Below, piece by piece: positions 47,350 through 58,835 of a stretch of 64,000 nucleotides of DNA. The position numbers were made by a program, and so were the translations under genes. Under the pieces are notes generated by a model, which worked only from the letters and a program-made list of their open reading frames with translations, was not told the DNA's origin and did not search any database. The stretch spans positions 124,001-188,000 of the forward strand of contig JAOSKE010000004.1 of the NCBI GenBank assembly GCA_027493775.1, in the 5' to 3' direction. Numbering within the stretch: position 1 is the stretch's first letter; every line of letters starts with the position of its first letter. The DNA is from Kiritimatiellia bacterium (GTDB lineage: Bacteria > Verrucomicrobiota > Kiritimatiellia > CAIVKH01).

Positions 47350-48218
47350 CGTCTTTTTTAGCACGCAATAATCTTCCCGATTGGAACGGGATGTTAGAGA
47401 TCGCACTGCTCGCGGTTGCGTTCTATTACATCCTGTCGTTTTTCAAGGGAACGCGCGGGGCGCAAATCCTTTCGGGACTTGCGATTGTCTATGCTGCGTT
47501 GCTGTTGCTGACCTACGCATTAAACCTGGTTGTGTTGCAGTGGCTGTTGCAGCGATTCACGGTCTATTTGTTGGTTGCGCTTCTGATCATCTTTCAACCG
47601 GAAATTCGCCGCGCACTGGCGGGGTTGCGCCCAGGCCGATTTTTCTCCAATGGACAGAGCGACCGCTCGTTTGTCGAGCGACTGATGGAGGCGGTACATC
47701 GTCTTTCAGAAAACAAAATCGGCGCATTGATTGTTCTCGAACGCAGCGTAAGCACGGCGCCGTACCAAGAGGTTGGCACGCTGTTGGATAGTCGGATGTC
47801 GCCGGAGCTTTTGATGAGTATCTTCTTCCCTAATAGTGCGCTGCATGATGGGGGTGTGATTATTCGCGGTGACCGCATTGTTGCGGCGGGTTGTGTGTTT
47901 CCGCTTTCCCAACGCCCGAAGATGAGCAGTGCGCTCGGCACGCGACACCGCGCAGCACTGGGGTTGTCGGAAGAAACCGATGCAATCATCATCGTCGTAT
48001 CGGAAGAAACCGGTTCCGTCTCAATTGCCTACAAGGGACGTCTGCGGCGTGGACTGGAGCTTAATCTAATTGAACGCTTCCTCAACACCACGCTCCTGCG
48101 CGGTGTGGCGCGACAGGATGCGGTGTCTTCCTCGCGGCTTCGGCAGTGGATTGAGTCCCTTGGACTGCGTACGCGTGCGATTGAACCCCCGGTGAAAAAA
48201 GATGCCCATCGTGCTTGA
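47346..48218 (+). CDS. cdaA: Diadenylate cyclase (c-di-AMP synthase)
   Basis: Makes cyclic di-AMP from two ATP at the membrane. The 290-residue protein has three N-terminal helices (IALLAVAFYYILSFF, GLAIVYAALLLLTYAL, VYLLVALLIIFQPEIRRAL) and the DAC domain with both catalytic motifs, DGGVII (LHDGGVIIRGD) and RHR (LGTRHRAALGLSE). ATG 47346 overlaps the folP stop as ATGA. cdaR overlaps its end by 17 bases. c-di-AMP controls potassium and osmotic balance in many bacteria; finding it in an LPS-bearing organism fits the verrucomicrobial/chlamydial side. Confidence 0.95.
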   Translation: MTSFLARNNLPDWNGMLEIALLAVAFYYILSFFKGTRGAQILSGLAIVYAALLLLTYALNLVVLQWLLQRFTVYLLVALLIIFQPEIRRALAGLRPGRFFSNGQSDRSFVERLMEAVHRLSENKIGALIVLERSVSTAPYQEVGTLLDSRMSPELLMSIFFPNSALHDGGVIIRGDRIVAAGCVFPLSQRPKMSSALGTRHRAALGLSEETDAIIIVVSEETGSVSIAYKGRLRRGLELNLIERFLNTTLLRGVARQDAVSSSRLRQWIESLGLRTRAIEPPVKKDAHRA

Positions 48219-49167
48219 TAAGAGCAAAAGAGATCGGCTGCTGAATGCGCTCCGCAATAATGGGCGCGTGAAACTTCTGGCACTGGTCGTCGCGATCGGA
48301 ACGTGGTACGCGATTCGCGCCATCACGAGTTTTACGACGGTGGTGCGGAATGTCCCGGTCGAGGTGATGACGGAAAAAGGCGTCGCCATTCTTGACCGTT
48401 CTGTGGATATGGTGAATGTGGTCTGCCGTGGTTCGCAGAGCGATATTCGAACCCTTTCACCGGACCAGATCAAAATCACGATTGAGCTAAAAGATTCTAA
48501 TTTGATCGGCTCGCGGGAGGTTCCGTTGGAGCTAAAGAAAATAAGGGTGCCCGGTGGCGCACGCGCAGTGAGTGTTGAACCTCCGACGATTACGCTGGTC
48601 TTGGACAAAGAGGGAACGCGCACAGTGAATGTGCGCGCGGATATCACGACAAATAACCTCCCGGATGGATTTGAAGTGAGCAGCATCATCTGCGATCCCG
48701 AGGTCGTTACACTGCAAGGCCCGCGTGGGCGTCTTGCCGATGTAGAGGAGGTTAAGACGGCCCCCATTGACCTCGAAGGGCGGACGCGCACGTTTTCGCT
48801 GAATCGAACCATTCAGCCGCCTAGTGATCTCTGGTCGGCACGTGTCGAGCCGGATCGAGTGCGCGTGGATGTCGAGATTGTACCTATTTCCTCCGCGTTG
48901 GAACTGGCCGACGTAAAAGTACGCCTGCTCGTGAACCCGGAGACACCGCCTGTTCGCTCGCTCAGTAAAAAACTGAACGTTCAAGTCAAGCTCCGCGGCC
49001 GTGCGGATACGGTCAAAAGCCTTAGCGTTTCAAATATGACTGGTTACGTGGATTGCTCAATGCTGACCTCTGGAACAAAAACGAATCTCCCCATCTTTGT
49101 GCCTGTGCCTTCTGGCGTGGACATTGTTTCCATTGAGCCCTCTCATATTCCGGTGGAGATTCCGTAA
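48202..49167 (+). CDS. cdaR: CdaR-like protein with YbbR domains
   Basis: A 321-residue membrane-anchored protein, the usual regulatory partner of CdaA. One N-terminal helix (VKLLALVVAIGTWYAIRAI) is followed by repeated YbbR-type beta domains on the outside. The first unit is NVPVEVMTEKGVAILD, the second contains PDGFEVSSIICDPEVVTLQG, and a third is PVRSLSKKLNVQVKLRG. YbbR proteins bind and tune the cyclase. It overlaps cdaA by 17 bases. glmM, the frequent next gene elsewhere, is absent; a TPR gene follows instead. Confidence 0.88.
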   Translation: MPIVLDKSKRDRLLNALRNNGRVKLLALVVAIGTWYAIRAITSFTTVVRNVPVEVMTEKGVAILDRSVDMVNVVCRGSQSDIRTLSPDQIKITIELKDSNLIGSREVPLELKKIRVPGGARAVSVEPPTITLVLDKEGTRTVNVRADITTNNLPDGFEVSSIICDPEVVTLQGPRGRLADVEEVKTAPIDLEGRTRTFSLNRTIQPPSDLWSARVEPDRVRVDVEIVPISSALELADVKVRLLVNPETPPVRSLSKKLNVQVKLRGRADTVKSLSVSNMTGYVDCSMLTSGTKTNLPIFVPVPSGVDIVSIEPSHIPVEIP

Positions 49168-49168
49168 T

Positions 49169-49831
49169 ATGAAGCGGGGCCATTTCATTCTGGCGCTCGG
49201 CCTTCTGACTCCTCTTTTCGCGTGGCCCGTTGTTGGGTTCGGCGCTGAAGATCGCAGCATTCAGGAAATGATGGATAAGATGGCGGCGATGGCACAGCAG
49301 GTGCGATCTTTGAGCGAACCCGTCGATCTCCGGATGACGAGCGCGAAGAAATACATCGAACGGAAAGAGAATCTCGAAGCGCTTGCGCTTCTGCGCGAAC
49401 TGATTAAGGAAAGCCCGAACGATCCCGCCCCGCGCTTTATGGCGGCTAATGCGTTTATTAATCTGCAACGCAGTGGATCGGCCCGGACACTGCTCGAACA
49501 AATGCTTGTGGATTATCCGAAAAACGCAGGCTTGCTTAACAACCTCGCATGGATTTATGCGACGACGCCAGTGGCTGGTTTGAAAAACCCGCCCCGTGCG
49601 CTTGATCTCGCACGAAAGGCGATTTTGATCTCGCCAGATGACTACCATATCTGGTCCACATTGGCTGAGGCGCACTTTGCTAGCCGCAATTATTCCAATG
49701 CCCTGCGCTCCGTTGAAATCGCGTTGCGTCTGGCGCGCGAGAGCAATGCATCGTCAGTGCAAATTGTCACCTACGAACAACAGGTAACGAAATGCCGCGA
49801 AGCCGTCGCAGCATTTTCCATCGTCGAATGA
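49169..49831 (+). CDS. Exported TPR-repeat protein
   Basis: A 220-residue protein with a signal peptide (HFILALGLLTPLFAWPVVGF, cut near FGA) and two to three TPR units (EALALLRELIKESPNDPAPR, LLNNLAWIYATTPVAG, HIWSTLAEAHFASRNYSNAL). It should be periplasmic. ATG 49169 comes one base after the cdaR stop, and its own stop shares ATGA with the TIGR03790-type gene, so three genes are coupled. TPR modules mediate protein contact; the partner may be the next protein, which itself ends in TPR-like helices. Confidence 0.82.
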   Translation: MKRGHFILALGLLTPLFAWPVVGFGAEDRSIQEMMDKMAAMAQQVRSLSEPVDLRMTSAKKYIERKENLEALALLRELIKESPNDPAPRFMAANAFINLQRSGSARTLLEQMLVDYPKNAGLLNNLAWIYATTPVAGLKNPPRALDLARKAILISPDDYHIWSTLAEAHFASRNYSNALRSVEIALRLARESNASSVQIVTYEQQVTKCREAVAAFSIVE

Positions 49832-51464
49832 GGCAGACCGCTTCGCACCCAGGTGTATTGAAGCCATCCGCTGTACGCGGCGTGTTCTTCCGCGCATTTG
49901 TGTGCGTATTTGCGTTTCTGTTCGCCTCATTTGTGCGTGCGGACAACCGTGCTGGTCTTGTTCTTCTGGTGAACAAAGCGGTTCCCGAATCCATCGAACT
50001 CGCGCGCTACTATTGCGAGCAGCGCGACATTCCCGAATCGCAAATCTGCGAGCTTGATCTGCCGACAGATGAGGCGATGACGCGGGCGGAATACGAGGAA
50101 AAACTGCGTGACCCCTTGCTCGAATGGCTGCGAAAGAATGGGTGGACGGAGCAGGTGAAACGCAGTCCGCGCCGGATTCGCGCACACGAGACCGAGTGGA
50201 CGACGGTGAAGTCGAAACTGCGAATGCTCTGCTCGTTCTATGGTGTGCCCGTCCGCATCGAAGACACTCAGCCTTGGGTGGCGCAAAAATTGCAGAGCTG
50301 GTTGGACCACGCGCCACAGCGCAACGAGGCGGCGGTGGACTCCGAATTAGTACTGCTGTTGCAGGGGGCGTATGACATTAATGGACGAATGGGGAACCCG
50401 TTTCTTGGTCAGCTCCGCTGGGAGTCGCCCGATCAGCGCAACGCATTTTTTGTCATGGCGACACGCTTGGATGGTCCGAGTGCGCAAATCGTTCGGGGTA
50501 TGATAGACAGCGCATTGGAAGCGGAAAAGTATGGATTGCACGGACGCGCATACTTCGATTTGCGTGCGCAGCACGAGGACGACTATCTCATCGGCGACTA
50601 TTGGTTGAGTGAAGCGGCTGTTCGGTTGTCCCGCGAAGGTTACGAGTGCATCATCGAAAACACGGACAAACTGTTCAGTCGCGATTTTCCGATGGATTCG
50701 GCGGCGCTCTATCTTGGCTGGTACACCGATAAGGTGTCGGGTCCGTTTCTGCGAGAGAGCTTTGCATTTCAACCGGGCGCGATTGCTTATCACAACCATT
50801 CCGGAAATGCGAAGAGCCTGCGGACGCCGACAGAATACTGGGCCGGGCCGTTGCTCGCGCATGGAGCTGCGTGTACGTGGGGCGCGGTGAGTGAACCGTT
50901 TTTGGGAACCACCCCGCAGGTCAACATCGTGATTGATCGTCTTTGTCGTGGGGCGACTTTTGCCGAGGCGACGTATCTGGCGCTGCCTGTGCTGTCTTGG
51001 CAGATTACGGTGGTGGGCGATCCGCTTTATCGTCCGTTTGCCCTAGGTCTGGAGGAGCAGATCAAAAGCTGGAAGAAGAGCAACGCCCAGAGGTGGAGTG
51101 GGCGTGGTTGCGAAAGGTCAATCTGTTGGTACAAGAAGGGCGCTTGAACATTGCGTTGGCCTATGCGCGGGATCGTCTGCGCGTGCGCGATTCATCCGTG
51201 TTGCACGAAAAAATTGCCGAACTGTTGGCCGCGAATAATTTGCCGGAAGATGCGATTCCGCATTATGAAAAAGCGATTGCAGCTTCACAGCGGGCGGATG
51301 AAGCGATACGCATCGGTGTACGCTATCTGCTTTTGCTCAGAGCGCGTGGGCAGGGTGAGCGTGCGGCAGAAGTCGAGTCACAGCTTCGCGAACGGTGGAG
51401 TGGCAGTCCTTTTCTCAAGCTCCTCCAATACGCGCGTCCCGGCCAACAGGAAATGGGCGCTTGA
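49828..51464 (+). CDS. TIGR03790-type exported protein with TPR-like tail (one frameshift)
   Basis: About 546 residues after repair. A signal peptide (FVCVFAFLFASFVRA) precedes a body resembling the TIGR03790 family: AGLVLLVNKAVPESIELARYYCEQRDIPES, then SFYGVPVRI and the late LGWYTDKVSGPF and SWQITVVGDPLYRPF segments. As I recall, this family occurs almost only in genomes with exosortase/PEP-CTERM systems, which matches the PEP-CTERM gene at 12.8 kb. The frame breaks at A4 51064-51067; one added A gives IKKLEEEQRPEVEWAW and joins a helical tail of about 125 residues. Function is unknown. The start overlaps the previous stop (ATGA). Confidence 0.78.
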
Positions 51465-51472
51465 ACCCCGCA

Positions 51473-52274
51473 ATGTCCACGCTGCGGCTCATTGATACTC
51501 ACGCACATTTTGACGACTTCGTCGCGGAAGGGAGCGTCTCTGAGACGTTGGTGCGGTGCCGCGACGCGGGGGTGTTGCGCTGTGTTGCGGTTGGCGGTAC
51601 GCCTGAAGCGAATGAGCGAGCGCTTTCCTTGGCCACTCAATATCCGGATAACGTGCGCGCAACGGTTGGCTTGGATCGCGATGAAATTAGCAAGCCCTAT
51701 GACGCGGCCGCGCTTCGCACACAATCAGAGGACGCGCTTGTCGTCGCGATTGGTGAAACGGGACTGGATTATCACTACGGACCGGAGACACGGAACGAGC
51801 AGCGCGCACTGTTCAGTGAAATGCTACAACTCGCGGCGGCTGCCCAGCGTCCGGTCGTCGTTCATAGCCGGGACGCGGACGACGATACCATTGAACACCT
51901 GCGTGAGTTCATTGCGCTTCCCGGCGCACCAGCGGACGCCCCCGGTGTATTACACTGTATGACCGGGTCGGCGGACTTCGCGCGGCGCCTGCTGGATTTG
52001 GGATTTTTCATCAGCTTCAGCGGAATTGTGACATTTAAGAACTCAAATGACCTGCGCGCCGTAGCTCGGCTGGTTCCTGCTGACCGAATTTTGTTTGAAA
52101 CCGATGCGCCATATCTTGCCCCTGTGCCGATGCGCGGGAAGCGAAATGGAGCCCGCGTGGGTCGCGCATGTCGCCGCCACGCTTGCCATGGAGCGCAACG
52201 TTCGACTACAAGAATTAGCCGAACAGGTGTGGGAAAACGCGTCACGTCTTTTTTACGTGGCAATAAAAGGATAG
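51473..52274 (+). CDS. tatD: TatD-family metal-dependent hydrolase (one frameshift)
   Basis: A TIM-barrel metal-dependent DNase of the TatD/YcfH family, about 266 residues. The metal-binding opening LIDTHAHFDD, the middle Glu of IGETGLDYHYG, VVHSRDADDDT, LHCMTGSADFAR and the late ETDAPYLAPVPMRG are all family landmarks. An extra G in GG 52148-52149 shifts the end; without it the tail reads RNEPAWVAHVAATLAMER and ends LFYVAIKG at TAG 52272-52274. It begins eight bases after the previous stop, and the ROK kinase begins three bases after its end. Confidence 0.9.
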
Positions 52275-52277
52275 TTT

Positions 52278-53242
52278 ATGAGCGAGACAATTAAACGTGT
52301 GGCAGTCGGTATTGATTTCGGAGGTACGTCTGTAAAGTTGGCTCTCGTGGATGATCGCGGGCAGATTTTGGCCCGCCGCAGATTTATGACGCACGAGGCC
52401 AGCAGTCAGAGTGCATGGGTCGAGCGTGTACGTGTCGAGGTGCAGGACATCCTTGGAAAAGAGGGAAGGGACATCAGATTGCCGGCGCAGGTGTCGGTGT
52501 GCCGGGCTTTGTGGATTTTGATCGCGGCTTTGTACACGACCTCGTGAATGTTCCGGGGTGGACTGGCGTGCCACTTGGTGAATTGTTGGAAAAGAGCCTG
52601 CATATTCGGACGTATGTGGATAACGATGTCAACGCGATGGCACTGGGCGAGTGTACGTTTGGCGCAGGCCGGGCGTATCAACATGCAATTTTTGTGACGC
52701 TGGGCACAGGAGTTGGTGGTGGATTGCTAATCAACAACCAGCTTTATCGCGGCGCGGAGTCCATGGCGGGCGAGATCGGACACCTTTCGATCAACATGAA
52801 CGGCATAAAATCCGCAACGGGCTTCGGAGGCGTCGAGCAGTACGTGGGGAATCGTCGAATTGTTGAGCACATTGAGAAGGCGATAGATTCCGGTCGTCCG
52901 ACGATTATGCTGGATCTGGTCAACGGCGACCGCTCGCGGCTATCTCCGAAGACCATGAAAGACGCCGCCGACCAGGGCGATGCAGTCGCCTTGGAATTGT
53001 TGGACTACGTTACCGATTGCCTCGCGACGGCATTCGCCTCGCTCACCTACGTTCTGCAACCGCAGGCGTTTATTGTTGGCGGCGGCGTGGCGGAAGAGGC
53101 AAAGCTGCTCTTCAAAATGTTGCGGAAGAACGTTGAAAAACGCCTGAGCCCACACTTCTACAAGCACCTGGAAATCAAGCCGGCGGAGCTGGGTAGCGAC
53201 GCAGGGATGATCGGCTGCGCAACGCTTGCGATGATCGAATAG
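52278..53242 (+). CDS. ROK-family sugar kinase, glucokinase-like (one frameshift)
   Basis: About 321 residues. The ATP-binding phosphate-1 site VGIDFGGTSVKLALVD opens the protein, then GVGVPGFVDFDRG, YVDNDVNAMALGE (catalytic Asp in DNDVNA), FVTLGTGVGGGLLIN, and GAESMAGEIGH. ROK kinases normally carry a zinc site CxCGxxGC; here the equivalent stretch is NMNGIKSATGFGGVEQYV, with no cysteines. The frame breaks once near 52460-52478, where one base is missing before IAGAGVGVPG. Glucose or a related hexose is the likely substrate, but ROK members also act on N-acetyl sugars. Confidence 0.85.
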
Positions 53243-53243
53243 G

Positions 53244-53534
53244 TCAGCGTGGGAGCAGGCGTTCCGGTTGAATGACCTCTGGGTCTCCCGAAATCCAAAT
53301 CTCTTTGCTCCTTCCGGTGTGACCGCGCACGAGTTGTATGCTTGAGCGAGGCACGTCGAGCGTGTCGGCAAGAAACTTGATCAACGCTTCATTTGCCGCG
53401 CCGTCCACGGGCGGCGCTTGAAGTCTGATCTTCAATGCGTCGCCGTGCAGTCCTGCGACGGCAGTGCGTGAGCCACGGGGGACGACGCGGATTGTCAGCC
53501 GAACCCCTGTTTCTGTTTTTGACCACCAGCTCAT
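53244..53534 (-). CDS. YggU/DUF167 family protein
   Basis: A 96-residue protein matching the DUF167 (YggU) fold: VRLTIRVVPRGSRTAVAG, LKIRLQAPPVDGAANEALIKFLA split by the core PPVDGAAN phrase, and a closing RGHTGRSKEIWISG. The family is common and small, with no settled function. It is convergent with the ROK gene, one base apart, and divergent from the M50 protease. Confidence 0.92.
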   Translation of the reverse strand: MSWWSKTETGVRLTIRVVPRGSRTAVAGLHGDALKIRLQAPPVDGAANEALIKFLADTLDVPRSSIQLVRGHTGRSKEIWISGDPEVIQPERLLPR

Positions 53535-53579
53535 GCTTGTTTTCTGCCTGTTCAGCGATTACATAGAAACATAGCTGTC

Positions 53580-54233
53580 ATGTCATTCTTCATTTCACGA
53601 ATCGCCGAGGATCCATTCTACGTTATTTCGTGGATCGTCGTGATTATTTTCTCCATCTGCGTCCATGAGTACGCGCATGCATGGACCGCATTGAAGTTGG
53701 GTGACGATACGGCGGCGCGGAATGGGCACCTCACACTTAACCCCATGATTCAAATGGGCTGGATGTCGCTTCTTTTGCTCGCACTATTTGGTATTGCTTG
53801 GGGCGCAGTGCCGGTGGATCCGCGTCGCTTGCGAACAGCAGCACGCGCGGGCTGGGTCGCTGCCGCCGGGCCGTTGGCCAATTTGCTCTTGGCGGTGATC
53901 TTCTCCGGTTTGATGGTTTTGAGTGCGCTCGTGCTGCCGGACTCGTCACAACTGGTCACCGTACATTTCTTTCGATTTGCAGCGATGGCGAACGGTGTGC
54001 TGGTTGTTCTCAATCTCCTCCCGATTCCGATGTTCGACGGCTGGACCGTTTTGGCAGCCATTGTGCCGCCCTTGCGAGCTATTGACCCTGTGCGCGTTCA
54101 AACCGTTTCGTGGTTACTCCTCATTGCCGTCTGGACTACCCCCGCAGGATTTTGGATTTGGAATAGCGGCACCGCGATAGCGACGCAAATGGGTCTGGGC
54201 TGGGCGCACCTCGCCAAGCTGTTTATGGCGTAA
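53580..54233 (+). CDS. Site-2 protease family membrane protein (peptidase M50)
   Basis: A 217-residue membrane protein of the short M50 group. The zinc motif is in VHEYAHAWTALKLGD (HExxH), and the second metal ligand is in NLLPIPMFDGWTV, the usual NxxPxPxxDG form. It has about five hydrophobic helices (VISWIVVIIFSICVHEYA, LLLALFGIAWGA, NLLLAVIFSGLMVLSALVL). Such proteases cut membrane-bound substrates; this minimal type lacks PDZ or CBS regulatory domains, and its substrate is unknown. Confidence 0.9.
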   Translation: MSFFISRIAEDPFYVISWIVVIIFSICVHEYAHAWTALKLGDDTAARNGHLTLNPMIQMGWMSLLLLALFGIAWGAVPVDPRRLRTAARAGWVAAAGPLANLLLAVIFSGLMVLSALVLPDSSQLVTVHFFRFAAMANGVLVVLNLLPIPMFDGWTVLAAIVPPLRAIDPVRVQTVSWLLLIAVWTTPAGFWIWNSGTAIATQMGLGWAHLAKLFMA

Positions 54234-54246
54234 ATCGCGGCGCGAA

Positions 54247-55173
54247 CTAGCGCCCGTTTTTCACCGACGCGTACACGTCGGCGAGGGTCTGTTCCAGCGC
54301 GAAGCGCGGAGACCAGCCGGTATCTCTTTTTAGCTTTTCCGCGATGAGCGTCGGTTGACGGTCTGTAGGCCGCCAGCGTTGCTCGTCGGTTTCAATTTCC
54401 GGCTGAACGCCCGCGATTTCGCAGAGTGTTTTCAGGACGTAAGAAATTTGCACGGCGCGTCCTGCTGAGACGTTGTACGCCTCGCCGGAGGTTCCTCGTT
54501 CGAGAAGTAGGCGGTACGCCGTCGCGACGTCGCGCACGTCCATAAACTCGCGGACGCTTTCGAGATTGCCGACGCGTAGGTGTGGCGATTGGCGACCAGC
54601 CGCAATGTCCGCCAACTGTCGGGCAAAAGAGGGCGCCATAAAATCTGCGGCTTGGCCCGGCCCAATGTGGTTGCAAGGACGCGCGGTCATTACGACCATT
54701 TTGTGGTGCCGAGCGTAGAGACGCGCGTTCATATCCATGGCCACTTTGGAGACACCGTAGATGCTTTGCGGCTCAAGCGCCGAATCTTCGTCACGCGATC
54801 GTTCTGGATTCGCTGCGCCATAGACCAAGGCGCTGGAAACCATAAGCGTCCGACACCTAGGCGCGTGTTCACGAAGCGCCTCAAGCACATTTAACGCGCC
54901 ACCGACGTTCACATCGAAAACAAGATTCGGCTGTTTCCAGCCGACCGGTACGAATGCAATGCCCGCGAGGTGGATACAGCCATCTGGCGGATCCTTCGCG
55001 ATGACCTCGGCGAGCGCCGCCCGATCACAGATATCAGCAATACGATCACTCGGGCCCGGATTTGGGCAATCTTGAGGGCGCGATAGACCGAGGACTTCAT
55101 GGCCAGCGGATTGCAATTCCGCCGTCAGATGTCTTCCGACAAACCCGTGCGCCCCCGTGACCAATACGCGCAT
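54247..55173 (-). CDS. rmd: NAD-dependent epimerase/reductase, GDP-4-keto-6-deoxymannose reductase-like
   Basis: An extended SDR of 308 residues. The dinucleotide motif is VLVTGAHGFVGRHL, the active site is SSALVYG with YGVSK (Tyr-x-x-x-Lys), and it ends with an Rmd-like C-terminal half (MDVRDVATAYRLLLERG). It lies four bases downstream of gmd, which makes GDP-4-keto-6-deoxymannose, so reduction to GDP-rhamnose (Rmd) is the simplest reading. A GDP-6-deoxytalose or other reductase cannot be excluded. ATG 55173 (MRVLVTGAHGF) is preferred to the frame opening at 55215. Confidence 0.82.
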   Translation of the reverse strand: MRVLVTGAHGFVGRHLTAELQSAGHEVLGLSRPQDCPNPGPSDRIADICDRAALAEVIAKDPPDGCIHLAGIAFVPVGWKQPNLVFDVNVGGALNVLEALREHAPRCRTLMVSSALVYGAANPERSRDEDSALEPQSIYGVSKVAMDMNARLYARHHKMVVMTARPCNHIGPGQAADFMAPSFARQLADIAAGRQSPHLRVGNLESVREFMDVRDVATAYRLLLERGTSGEAYNVSAGRAVQISYVLKTLCEIAGVQPEIETDEQRWRPTDRQPTLIAEKLKRDTGWSPRFALEQTLADVYASVKNGR

Positions 55174-55177
55174 TTGT

Positions 55178-57081
<1,904 letters not shown>

Positions 57082-57101
57082 TTCGACCTTCTTTAAGCGC
57101 A

Positions 57102-57125
57102 AAACTCCCCGAGGGCGGGGAGTTT
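57102..57125 (-). terminator. Intrinsic terminator after rpsU
   Basis: Perfect 9-bp stem AAACTCCCC (57102-57110) and GGGGAGTTT (57117-57125) with a six-base loop, 23 bases beyond the rpsU stop; on the minus strand it is followed by T then GCGCTT. It separates rpsU from the sugar genes, whose first start lies 21 bases further on. Confidence 0.8.
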
Positions 57126-57148
57126 GCAGCTTCCTAAGAGAGTGGGCA

Positions 57149-57325
57149 TCAGATATTGGTTCTCATACGCGCCCGAGCCTCCTTGCGGCGTTTCCGCTCG
57201 CTGGGCTTCTCGTAATACCGGTGCGACCGGATTTCGCGCATAATACCTTCTTTATCTAGCTTCTTCTTCAGGCGTCGGAGGGCTTTATCCACCGACTCGC
57301 CTTTTCGTACTTTCACTTCAGCCAC
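57149..57325 (-). CDS. rpsU: 30S ribosomal protein S21
   Basis: A 58-residue ribosomal protein. It starts at GTG 57325 ([18 protein letters not shown]), continues with [20 protein letters not shown] and ends [19 protein letters not shown], the typical basic, helical S21. AAGGGAG lies 11 bases before the start. S21 contacts the 3' end of 16S rRNA and helps mRNA binding. It is a one-gene transcript, with its own promoter and terminator. It is easily missed because it has a GTG start and is very short. Confidence 0.93.
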   Translation of the reverse strand: MAEVKVRKGESVDKALRRLKKKLDKEGIMREIRSHRYYEKPSERKRRKEARARMRTNI

Positions 57326-57381
57326 GTGCTTCTGTCACTCCCTTCTCAATTGCTGGATTCCGCTTTTTCAAGCGGGGGTAG

Positions 57382-57410
57382 AGGGTAGGCGGGAGGCCCT
57401 TCTATGTCAA
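57382..57410 (-). promoter_or_regulatory. Sigma-70-type promoter for rpsU
   Basis: On the minus strand an exact TTGACA (57410-57405) is followed after 17 bases by TACCCT (57387-57382), matching TATAAT at four bases if the first two and last are counted with one more weak match. It lies about 57 bases upstream of the rpsU start, between ugd and rpsU. Confidence 0.6.
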
Positions 57411-57436
57411 ACCTCCGCCTCGCCTAAATTTTTGGC

Positions 57437-58742
57437 CTATCCGCGGCCCACCGAGTGGTAGGTGAAGCCCCGTTTGCGGACTTCTTCTGGTTTGAACGTG
57501 TTGCGCCCGTCAATAATCACCGGGCAGTTCATCACTTTCTTGAGCGTATCGAGGTCCCAATGACTTCACTTCCGGCCAGTCGGTCAAGATAAGCAGCAAA
57601 TCTGCGCCGGTCGCGCACTCAATTGGGTCTTTGAAATATTTTTCATTCGGGTAGAGCTGCGCAAAACGCTCCGCCGCGATTGGATCCCACAGGCGCAACT
57701 TTGCGCGCGCTTCGGATAGCTGCGGAATGAAATAGAGGGACGGCGATTCGCGAACGTCGTCGGTGCCCGGCTTGAAGGCCAGACCCAACACCGCAATGAC
57801 TTTGTCCTGAATCACCCACAGCTCGCGCTGAATTTTTTGCATCACAAAATCGCGTTGCGATTTGTTGACGCGCTGCACTTCCTTCAGTAACTCAAAATCG
57901 TAACCGAGGTGATCGGCGATCTGGACGAACGCGTCCACATCTTTCGGGAAGCAGGAGCCACCGTAGCCCACGCCAGCCTTCAGGAAAAGCGGCCCAATTC
58001 GACGGTCAAGGCCCATGCCTTTCGCGACCTGTTCCACATCGGCACCCGCTAATTCGCAGACGCGGGCAACGGCGTTGATGAAGGAAATTTTTGTGGCGAG
58101 GAAGGAGTTGGAGGCGTGCTTGGTCAGCTCCGCGCTCGCCGGGTTCATTACGAGCAAGGGGCTGTTGGTCTTGTCAATGATCGGCTTGTAGATTTCGCGC
58201 ATTAATTTCTCAGCGCGCGCACTTTCGACGCCGACCACGATACGATCTGGATTGTACGCGTCCTCGATTGCCGCGCCTTCTTTCAGAAACTCAGGGTTCG
58301 ACGCGACGTCAAATGGGATATCCGCGCGGAGGTATTTCGAAACGGTGCGCTTAAGCTGCTCGAACGTGTTGACCGGCACCGTGCTCTTTTCCACGAGCAG
58401 CTTGTAGTCGCTCATGTGTTCCGCAACCTCGCGACCCACCTGCTCGACGTAGGACAGATTCGCTGCACCGCGATAGCCGGGAGGGGTGCCGACGGCGATG
58501 AAAATAACTTCTGCGAAGTTCACGCCTTCGGAAATGGACGACGTGAAATGTAGGCGCCCCTCAGAGACGTTGCGCTTTACCAGCTCTTCCAGCCCGTCTT
58601 CATAGATCGGCATTTGGAGCTGCTTGAGCATCTTTATCTTGCTCTCGTCATTGTCCACGCACAGGACGTTGTGCCCCCAGTCCGAAAAACAGGCGCCTGT
58701 CACCAAGCCGACATATCCTGTGCCTACAACCGTAATGTTCAT
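57437..58742 (-). CDS. ugd: UDP-glucose 6-dehydrogenase (one frameshift)
   Basis: Oxidises UDP-glucose to UDP-glucuronate with two NAD, supplying acidic sugars for capsule and LPS. About 434 residues. The NAD fold is TVVGTGYVGLVTGACF, then VEKSTVPVNT, SNPEFLKEGAAIEDAYNPDR, LTKHASNSFLATKISFINA and the catalytic cysteine in GVGYGGSCFPKDV. An extra C in CCC 57556-57558 shifts the last 40 codons; without it the tail reads KSLDLDTLKKVMNCPVII and continues to a stop at 57437. The frame upstream of ATG 58742 is antisense to the substrate-binding protein gene and is not part of it. Confidence 0.93.
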
Positions 58743-58835
58743 GCGTAATTCGCCTCCGATACGTAAAAGTGACCGAACCGTACTTGCCAACCCGTTGGAT
58801 TGCAAGCCTTGGGGAAGCAGGCTAAACTGGGCCGC

